From: Siphonodentalium dalli
Taxonomy: Eukaryota > Mollusca > Scaphopoda > Gadilida > Siphonodentaliidae
Length of the DNA stretch: 64,000 nucleotides
Reading direction: 5' to 3'
Assembly (NCBI GenBank): GCA_032622095.1
Contig: CP136065.1
Location: 217,412,151-217,476,150 of the forward strand
The position numbers were made by a program, and so were the translations under genes. This document shows positions 55,865-64,000 of this stretch, in pieces. The notes beneath the pieces were generated by a model that saw only the letters and a list, made by a program, of their open reading frames with translations, searched no databases and was not told where the DNA came from. How positions within the stretch are numbered: position 1 is the stretch's first letter; every line of letters starts with the position of its first letter.

Positions 55865-56239
55865 CCCTGTACTATAGATTCCTAATAGCCGTGTTTTAAC
55901 CTGCGGAGAACGTGTCCTATAGTCTTGTACAGCGAGACTTGTGTTCTATAGTACTCGAACAACTCTATATTCTTGTAAATGACTTGCATTGTTTATTGAA
56001 ATTTAACTCTATATTCTATTCTCACTTGACGGGCTGATACATTACCAACTTAGGGAGTCCCATAGTACAGAAATAACACAGCATCGGGTAGAACACGGTG
56101 TTAAAACTACAAGTATGCAAGGCTCAATTAGCTGTCACCGCAGGATTATCGCTGGGTGTATTGCGCACTCATCCATTAAAGGGGCGATAGCGACTCCCAG
56201 TTTGAAAATAAGGGGGTGGTTTGGGGTCAAATCAATAAA
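55865..56239. other. noncoding stretch upstream of ninjurin B
   Basis: CTATAGTCTTGTACA and TCTATAGTACTCG repeats suggest a short decayed repeat. No gene is recognised. Confidence 0.4.
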
Positions 56240-59093
56240 ACTAAGATTGACCTTAAATTAGGTTAGGTTAAACGTATCAGTTACGATAGTTGGAAGTTTA
56301 TTCCATGATTGTGTCATAAAGGGTAGGAAGGATTTTTTTTTAAATGTTCTGTGTGACAGAAGTAACAATAGAAGTTTCCAGGATTCCGCTTTGAGTATCT
56401 CGAGATATTTTCAGCACGAGGAGGTAAGATAGTTGATAAGTAGTTTGGGGAAAGGTTGTTAGTAATTTTATATATGTAGTGTAATTGATGATGTTCGCGT
56501 CTATTACTGCGCGCGGGCCAGCCGATTTCAAGGAGTAGGTCTTTATCGGATACCGATCGGTTAAGTCCTGTTACAATTCTGGCAGCTTCTTTATGAAGTA
56601 TTTCAAGTTTATCAGTCAAATATTTTGGTGCGTTCGCCCAGACAATATCATAATAGTCCATTATAGGCAGAATATAAATATTGTAGATTTGTTCAAGCGT
56701 CTTTCTATTGATACTGTATTTAATTTTTTTGAGTTGGGATAGTCTTCCTCATACTCGTTGACATATATTTTCAATGTGATCATTCCAATTTAAATTTGCT
56801 TGGATATCGAGACCGATGTGTCTATGCGATTTAATGAAGGATATTTCTTCGTTTTGGAAAAATAGTTTTGGGGCCTGGTCTTTGTTAGTTAGGGACAATG
56901 ACATATCTTTGGTCTTTGTTGGGTTAAAGTTTACTAGCCAGTTGTTGGCCCATTGTGATACGATTTCGAGATCATTGTTGAGTTGTCTAGCAAGATATTG
57001 TAGGTCATAATGAGAAGCAGTGATGCAGGTGTCGTCGGCGTACATTCGAGCTTTTGAGCAGAGATTGTTGGGCAGATCGTTTATATAAACTAAGAAGAGA
57101 AAAGGCCCCACGATGGACCCTTGGAGCACTCCAGAAGGTATAATTTCAAATTTAGAATAGATATTGTTTACCAAGACACTTTGTCGTCTATTTAGTAAGT
57201 AATCTTGAAACCATTTCAGAAGTTTTCCTGAAATTCCATATTGCTGCAGTTTATATATTAGCCCCTATGCCATATCCTTTCGAATGCTTTCGAAATATCA
57301 AAAAAATATGGAATACGTGTACAAACCTTTATCTAGGTTCTGGCATAGGTGGTGATATATATCAATTAGTTGATAAACTGTACTGTGACAGGCCATGAAG
57401 CCGGATTGATGCCCGTAAATGAGATTATTTTCATTTAAAAAACTGGAAACATGTTTTTGGACCAATCTTTCAAATATTTTGGCCCGACAAGGTAACAATG
57501 AAATAGGTCTGTAATTGGCACTATCAGCGGGTCCCCTTTTTAAAAGATTGGTACAACATTTGCATTTTTCCAAGAAGACGGGAATATTCAAACCTCCAGC
57601 GATTTTGTTAATAGTAATGACAACGGTAACGCAATCTGCTGTGCAGTACAGCGTAATATTTTAGCACTTATGCCATCATGTGCCTTATTTGTTTTCAAAG
57701 CTAGTATAACAGCTATTACCTCTTTCATTTCGAAAGGAATTTCAGTCAGTGTATTCTGTGTTTTAGCGGTCAACGGGGGTCAGGATTTTCTGAATCATCA
57801 AGTGAGGAATTTAAAATGAAACTTTTGTTTAGAATTTGTGCATTTTCGAAATCGTTAATTTCATAAGATTTAGAATCCATTTACCCCCCCCCCCCTTCTG
57901 GGCTATACAGCTGGGGAATTAATTATGTCTTTTTCTTGTTGAGGAGGTAATTAATTAATTGCCAGTAGTCTTTTGAATCAGATGTACTAATGCGTTCTTC
58001 TAAATTTTCATTAAATTGTGCCTTAGCGTATTTCTTCATGTTATTGATATGATTTCGACATTGTTTAAATTTTGTCCATGTTTCTGCGGTATTTTTTTTA
58101 TAGCAATCGATCTCAATCTGTCTCTACGTCTTATCTGTCTGCGTATTTCTGAATTGAACCATGGTTTATCATTTGTTCGGATGGTGACATGTTTAAATGG
58201 GATACATTTGTACATAATATCAATAAATGTTTTAGTGAACAGTTCTACAGCTTTATTTAATTCAAGAGGGAGAAGAAGATCATTCCTTTTCAGGTCGTTT
58301 ATCAGATTACCCGCCCTTTCGAAATCAGCGTGTTTATAGTCCCATATGTGTCTTTTAAAAGAGGATATGCGATTATTATCATAACAGAGGGTCGCAAATT
58401 TCCAAATCTATGGTATCAGCATCTTGCAGATTAAAATCGCCGTTAATAATTATAGGGTCCAATAGTGTTTGAGAACTTTGAGTAACTCTTATTGGGGATG
58501 TGACTACGTTTTTTGAGGGTGTAAAAGTTGATATTATCATTTAATTTTGAAGTCGGATCAAGGAGATTTGAATTGTAATTCCCGGTTAGTATAATGTTTT
58601 TAGTTATGTCTAGTCAATCATGAATAGATGTTTCCAATAATTCCCAATACCTCGGGTGACAGTATTGATCAGATCTGTAAGACAACCCGAACAGGAATAG
58701 TCGCGATTTTGAACATATTTCGAACCAAATTATTGAGGAATCAAACTCCAGATCATGTCTTCTACGACACATTAGATGCTCTGCAAAATATATACAAATT
58801 CCACCTCCTTCTGAATTTCTGTCTTCTCTTGTTGGGCTACAGTAACCAGTGATTTCTAGATTTTCTGAGGAAAAAGTGGGATCTAAGTGAGTTTCAGTGA
58901 AAGCTAAAATATCGTAGTCAGTGATAAAATCTACTATTTTTTCGATTTTGTGGCGTATGCTTCTTATGTTCTGGTGGAATATAGTTATTGTTTTTGTTGA
59001 TCGATCACTGACTGGCCCTGGGTTCCTTTCTACTCCAGACCTTACAAGTAAATTTGCTAATATAATGCCCAGTAGAAATTGGTCAATTTTCAT
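56240..59093 (-). pseudogene. CR1-like LINE with endonuclease and reverse transcriptase, broken
   Basis: Read on the minus strand. The endonuclease frame (59093-58614) starts MKIDQFLLGIILANLLVRSG, then VERNPGP, a 2A-like motif. APE-type endonuclease motifs follow: IFHQNIRSIRHK (about residues 38-49), AFTETHLD (64-71) and GLSYRSDQY. Diverged frames between 58600 and 57780 keep DNSNLL-like and WFNSEIRRQIRRRDRL segments. The reverse transcriptase runs NYRPISLLP and HQSGFMACHST (57591-57298), then after a frameshift FERIWHRGLIYKLQQYGISG, and in 57174-56749 GVLQGSIVGPFLFLVYINDL and MYADDTC with the catalytic Asp pair near 57036-57031. The thumb (56661 onward) has EILHKEAARIVTGLNR. The tail ends SWNKLPTIVTDTF near 56250. 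A C12 run at 57884 and several shifts disable it. No ORF1 was seen upstream. Confidence 0.88.
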
Positions 59094-59680
59094 TTTCCAT
59101 CTTTGTTGATTACTTGCACTTATTTTTTTTATGTTTTCGGCAAGTGGGCACTCTTTTTAAGATCAAAACGTTCAATTGATACACGGTACTGCTCAGGTGA
59201 TATCGACATGATGGAAATAGAACTTGGCAATCACCGTAAGCGGCACCGTGCATGGATTGGACACTTGATTTGTAATCATTTCGTAGGAGAGCCGGAGGAC
59301 CGGCTGTGGTGGGTTGATTTCATTTCTGTGTGACTGTTTTACCATAAATTGAGGAAGTTTTCTAGATCGATCAGAAAGGGTGATACAAATAATGAAGAAA
59401 ACATGAGCAAACATGAAAACAACATGAATAAACGGTGAAGTAAATGGATCAGCATTGCTACTTTGTACGTAGATACTGGATACAGGTGATAACACATGTA
59501 CATATAAAGAAATGTGTCGTATACATGAGGTACGTGAATGATGTGGTAAATCGATGGGGGTTCTTCTAGCTATGGGGGTAGATTTAGAAATATAAAAGAA
59601 GCAGGATTTGGTTTTTAGTTGGAATAGTTGTGTGCCTACTTCCACAGGAATCGCTTAGATATTATATAGCTATGGGCAGA
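59094..59680. other. noncoding stretch, nothing recognised
   Basis: It may hold 5' UTR of the minus-strand LINE. The 150-codon minus ORF at 59193-59645 has no recognisable domain. Confidence 0.4.
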
Positions 59681-59683
59681 TCA

Positions 59684-59792
59684 ATACATATACATATACA
59701 CATACATACACTCGCACATACATATATATACACATACACATGCATACATATACACACCCATACACACATATACATATACACATGCATATATG
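59684..59792. repeat. CA/TA-rich microsatellite
   Basis: Interspersed (CATA), (CACATA) and (TACA) units over about 110 bp. The Tyr/Cys/Val-rich ORF on the minus strand is a by-product. Confidence 0.9.
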
Positions 59793-60215
59793 TATGAGCC
59801 ATAATGACGACCATATAAGGTAGAGTTATTGTTCGTATCGGCTTCCGTATAATATCGCCGAGATAGACCGCATGACCCGGAAAAAAACATTATTTTATGA
59901 GCGCGCGTTTCGGTGGATAAAACATCTTTTGGAAAGCGTTTTAGGAACTACATTCTGTGGAAGGAGTAACCACATTTGCTCCCGCTTATTCCTTGTTTTG
60001 GGGTTATGGAATAGTAACGTTGGCGTTATAAATTCGTGGAATAGTATGGTAATTTGTCAACTTTCAACGATGCGTGGATTTCGGGAAAGTTATATTACAG
60101 TTCAAGTAGTTTGACCTACTTAGTGTTTGTTGTTACAAAAAATGAACGGTGGCTGTCAGCGAGTTTACTGGCGTTTTAACATACATTTTTGTGCACCGGG
60201 TGATTTGTTACTACA
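59793..60215. other. noncoding stretch, nothing recognised
   Basis: The 80-codon plus ORF at 59872-60114 shows no recognisable protein. Confidence 0.4.
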
Positions 60216-61440
60216 TGTCCCTTAATAATGTATTTCACAGCAAGTAAAGGTCCCATTTTGATTTTAATTTTCATCGCTTGGAATTTCTGCCGGAAATAAT
60301 TAATGTTTATTGCGATATCGACTCACAAAGTAAACAAAATCATGAAATCTGTGAAATAGGTTAACAAGGGACACGTATTAACAAAGAAATATATTATCTG
60401 CGTTGATTGTTGAATTATAAAGTTCCCAAGTTTTAACGAGTGGAAATATGGTCTATACGTGCGTACCATGAGGAGATATAAAGGACATGATCTAGATGCT
60501 ATCGAGATGAAGGAGTCATACCCATGTGTGTCCCACACACCCACCCCACCCCACCTTTTTGTGCGCGGGATTCACATGCAGAGGGGTGCGGCGGTGGTTT
60601 TGGGGTTAGGTTGTGTAGGGAACTAGCATCGGGTCTGGTATAAATCACTGGGGTGAGGTGACAATCGTATTGATCATTTGCCTACCGAATTTCGCTGTTA
60701 TATAAGAATGTACGTGGTGGGATTTGGGTGGGGGTGTTTCAATGTTCACGTGGTTATGTCACGGCGATCCGTATATGCAAAGGGCGTCTCGGGTGCATGA
60801 ACATGCTAAGGTACTCATAATTCATATGCACAATTTAACCAATTAACCGTTATTCGAGATTCAACAAAAAGGCGTGCGTGCAGCTTTCAGAGCAAAACAT
60901 TACACATATTTTGATTAGTTTCCATGCCAAACGACATATTTTGGTGTAATTCAGACTAATAGCTCTTGATGTGTTGTAATTATGGATAATACTTCCGTCA
61001 GCAACTGTATGAAAACTATGACATTATTGTAAAATCGCATATTTTCTTAACTGGTACGCATGATTCGTATTCGTATTCGGCATCCAGGGGGTAAGGTGTG
61101 ACACTATTATGCACGAATGCTTCATAAATACATGACATCTGTTAAACTGATTCGACGAGGTGAACACGCTTTTTTGTTCTGCGAACTGACTCCTTTTCGA
61201 CACAGTGAATAACAATAAAGAGCGTTCTATTAAATTTATATTTCTATTAAATTTTCGGTTGTATCTCTGTAGTTAAAATTTACAATTTGCCGGGACTGAG
61301 GCAGCTAATAAGAAAGAGTTGTCCTTCTTGGTATGCCATGGATGTTTTGCACGGATTGCTGGTCTAGAAGAAGCCGCTAAAACTGTCCCAAGGGTGTGAA
61401 AATTATAAATAAAATTTACATTGATTGATATAAACTTTCC
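60216..61440 (+). repeat. segment homologous to 29.4-31.4 kb (R3, copy 2)
   Basis: 60216-60530 matches the end of the 470-bp tandem unit and the sequence following it (ATTAACAAAGAAATATATTA, GCGATATCGACTCAC, AAGGACATGAT). 60838-61440 matches 30650-31370 in the same order and orientation. Between them a GGGG/CACCCC-rich patch (60530-60680) is peculiar to this copy. Confidence 0.75.
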
Positions 61441-61479
61441 GGACAGTTTATATTATCTTTTTGGGTGATATTTTTATGT

Positions 61480-61900
61480 AATTCAGTCTAATATCTCTTG
61501 ATATGTTGAAATTATGGATAATACTTCCGTCAGCAACTGTATGAAAACTATGACATCATTGAAAGATCGCATAACTGCTGCGCAGGATTCACCCATGTCT
61601 GTTAACTAGTATTCGGCATTCAGGGAGTAAGGTGTGACACTATTATGCACGAATGCTTCATAAATACATGACATCTGTTAAACTGATTCGACGAGGTGAA
61701 CACGCTTTTTTTGTTCTGCGAACTGACTCCCTTTCGACACAGTGAATAACATATTAAATTTCTATTAAATTTTCGGTTGAATCTCTGTGGTTAAAAAATG
61801 CAATTTGCCGAGACTGAGGCTGCTCTAATAAGATAGAGTTGTCCTTCTTGGAACGCTTTTTGTATGTCCTGAACGTTTGCGTGCGGATATCTGTTCCAGA
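61480..61900 (+). repeat. R3, partial copy 3
   Basis: It repeats the last ~450 bp of R3 directly after copy 2: TTATGGATAATACTTCCGTC, CATTATGCACGAATGCTTC-like sequence, GAACACGCTTTTTT, CACAGTGAATAAC and AGTTGTCCTTCTTGG. Confidence 0.75.
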
Positions 61901-61904
61901 TGGG

Positions 61905-62325
61905 GACATGACAATCTGCGGGATGGGATGGGATATGGGACAAAACGACAATCTGCGGGACAGAATTTCAAATTGCGTGGGACGGCCGATATCTCGAGGA
62001 ATACAGGGCGTAGGGGGCTCATTTTGGTGTCTAACGAAAGGCACACGTTCGCCCTATCCAAACATATTAACCCCGCCACTAACCAAACACCAGAAGTTGC
62101 ATTATTTGATCGACAACTGACCTAACATGGGGTGGAATTTGGGATAGCATGACAATCTGCGGGACAGGATTTTCAAATTGCGTGGGACGGCCGATAGCTC
62201 GAGGAATACACCGCATAGAGGGCTACTTTTGGTGTCTAACGAAAGGTCCACATTCACACATATTAACCCCGCCACTGGCCGGACACCGGAAGTTACATTA
62301 TCCGGTCGACAACTGACCTAACATA
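61905..62325 (+). repeat. ~235-bp tandem duplication
   Basis: The two units share GACAATCTGCGGGACAG, ATTTTCAAATTGCGTGGGAC, GGCCGATA, CTCGAGGAATACA, TTTTGGTGTCTAACGAAAGG, CATATTAACCCCGCCACT and GACAACTGACCTAACAT. ORFs here track the repeat. Confidence 0.85.
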
Positions 62326-62865
62326 AAATGCCACAAACACGAAAAACTGCGTTCGACATTAATGTTTAGAATTTAGATTTCTCGATGAATACACTAGCAA
62401 ACAACAAGTTTTAGGTATCAAATAACGCAGTGGAGTACTGTGCGTTCGTTTTTAGCTACAATATGGCTGTTTTAGTGCGAATATTGTAATGGCGAACACG
62501 CAAACACGCTCCGATAAAACAGCTAAAAATAGACTCGATGTTTACAATTACAGGATCGATTTCAGCCAGTATATTCAATATAATGGGGCGTATAGTATAA
62601 CAAAATGTAGAATTAGACACAGGGAATGCATTTTTTTCCAAATGGGTCCACCAGGCGGTGAAATTGTTGCAGAAATTCGCTCCATGATATTCTCACTTAT
62701 TTTTATTTCAGTTGTGACTAAAAGCCCAGATGCCGGAGCCCAGCGACTAAAAGCCAAGTTACAAAATAGATCAACTGGTTTGAACGAATGAATATGTCAA
62801 TGGTAAGACTATTCAAAAGAATATTCAAATCAAATAGTGTTTATAGACTTAAAAACTTATGTGTC
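62326..62865. other. noncoding stretch, nothing recognised
   Basis: A 100-codon plus ORF at 62489-62791 is open but shows no recognisable domain. GTTTTAGTGCGAATATTG near 62469 begins a weak inverted pair. Confidence 0.4.
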
Positions 62866-64000
62866 CGCCATTCATATGCGGTGGAGGTTCTCATATTATC
62901 TGCCAGTCATACGCGGGGGAGGTTCTCATATGAACATATTATCTGCCGGTCATACGCGGTGGAGGTTCATATTATCCGCCGGTCATACGCGAGGGAAGTT
63001 CTCATATTATCCTCCGGTCATACGCGGGGGAGGTTCTGATATGAACATATTATCTGCCGGTCATACGCGGTGGAGGTTCATATTATCCACCGTTCATACG
63101 CGAGGGAGGTTCTCATATTATCCTCTGGTCATACGTTGGGGAGGTTCTCATATGAACATATTATCCGCCGGTCATATCCTCCCTCGGGTGTGACCGGTGG
63201 ATAATATGAGAACCTCCCTCGCATATGACCGGCAGATAATATGTTCATATGAGAACCTCCCCAACGTATGACCGGAGGATAATATGAGAACCTCCCTCGC
63301 GTATGACCGGTGGATAATATGAGAACCTCCCTCGCATATGACCGGCAGATAATATGAACCTCCACCGCGTATGACCGGCGGATAATATGTTCATATCAGA
63401 ACCTCCCCCACCTATGATCGGAGGATAATATGAGAACTTCCCTCGCGTATGACCGGCAGATAATATGGACCTCCACCGTGTATGACCGGCGGATAATATG
63501 TTCATATGAGAACTTCCACCGCGTATGACCGGTGGATAATATGAACCTCCACTGCGTATGACCGGCGAATAATATGTTCATATCAGAACCTCCCCCACGT
63601 ATGACCGGAGGATAATATGAGAACCTCCCTCGCGTATGACCGGCGGATAATATGAACCCCCACCGTGTATGACCGGCAGATAATATGTTCATATGAGAAC
63701 CTCCCCTATGTATGACCGGAGGCTAATATGAGAACCTCCCTCGCGTATGACAGGTGGATAAAATGAACCTCCACCGCGTATGACCGGCAGATAATATGTT
63801 CATATCAGAACCTCCCCCGCGTATGACTGGAGGATAATATGAAAACTTCCCTCGCGTATGACCGGCGGATAATATGAACCTCCACCGCGTATGACCGGCA
63901 GATAATATGTTCATATGAGAAACTCCCCTACGTATGACCGGAGGATAATATGAGAACCTCCCTTGCGTATGACCGGTGGATAATATGAGAACCCCCCTCG
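62866..64000. repeat. satellite with 111-bp higher-order unit and internal inversion
   Basis: A basic unit of about 35 bp (CCGGTCATACGCG, GGAGGTTC, TCATATTATC) occurs as three variants that form a 111-bp higher-order repeat; ATGAACATATTATC recurs at 62930, 63041 and 63152. Near 63175-63195 the array switches to the reverse complement and continues to the window end, with TTCATAT landmarks mostly 111 bp apart and two spacings that differ by one subunit. 111 is divisible by three, so ORFs stay open on both strands with repeats like SAGHTRWRF; they are taken as by-products. The array extends past the window. Confidence 0.92.

Noticed and set aside
59193-59645. 150-codon minus-strand ORF upstream of the LINE
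   Set aside because: No retroelement ORF1 features such as zinc knuckles, coiled coil or esterase motif, and no recognisable domain.
62788-63914. ORFs with repeated SAGHTRWRF-like peptides
   Set aside because: They are a consequence of the 111-bp satellite unit being divisible by three. They appear on both strands and flip with the array.

Overview
The window looks like nuclear DNA of an invertebrate animal, most likely a lophotrochozoan and probably a mollusc. This rests on AT-rich, intron-bearing, gene-poor sequence, on CR1-type LINEs with a 2A-like motif, and on Helitron-like elements with central tandem repeats (the layout of bivalve 'pearl' elements). The taxon is an inference. No prokaryotic operons, rRNA, tRNA or CRISPR array was seen.

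Host genes. Two ninjurin-family genes lie in tandem on the minus strand. Each has two exons with consensus splice sites in phase 0 and encodes 135 residues. Copy A has exon 1 at 44155-44099 and exon 2 at 36606-36256, with a 7.5 kb intron. Copy B has exon 1 at 55743-55687 and exon 2 at 54306-53956, with a 1.4 kb intron. The second-exon products differ at 11 of 116 residues. A further unrecognised gene contributes two minus-strand exons joined in phase 0 (15116-14943 and about 14212-14050).

Layout. 0-7.5 kb: two decayed copies of one transposase-like family (1.55-2.86 and 6.25-7.44 kb), the second preceded by a long inverted repeat. 8.8-13 kb: two arrays of short iterated motifs. 13-16.5 kb: a TIR element, the unknown exons and degenerate tandem repeats. 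17.1-18.75 kb: a broken Crypton-like tyrosine recombinase gene with its catalytic residues intact. 20.6-23.2 kb: an N-terminal ORF of the 0-7.5 kb family flanked by a third iterated-motif array. 23-35 kb: duplicated segments, palindromes, TTAA elements and Helitron ends. 35-44 kb: ninjurin A, with three head-to-tail Helitron-like elements in its intron. 45.1-48.8 kb: a 3.7 kb segment bounded by 300-bp inverted repeats and holding two arrays of palindromes. 50-52 kb: a CR1-like LINE fragment and a GC-rich coding-like patch. 53.6-55.9 kb: ninjurin B. 56.2-59.1 kb: a minus-strand CR1-like LINE. 60-62.3 kb: copies of the 30 kb repeats. 62.87-64 kb: a satellite with a 111-bp higher-order unit that inverts at about 63.18 kb.

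The duplicated segments act as internal controls, because one copy often keeps the pre-insertion site. This dates and delimits a TTAA element, a Helitron array, a TAA-flanked MITE and a palindrome-built MITE with a 9-bp target duplication. The least familiar pattern is the set of three arrays (8.87-10.58, 12.29-12.84 and 20.61-23.17 kb) in which different motifs of about 15 bp recur at similar spacings (about 21 and about 168-190 bp). All calls were made by eye without database searches.
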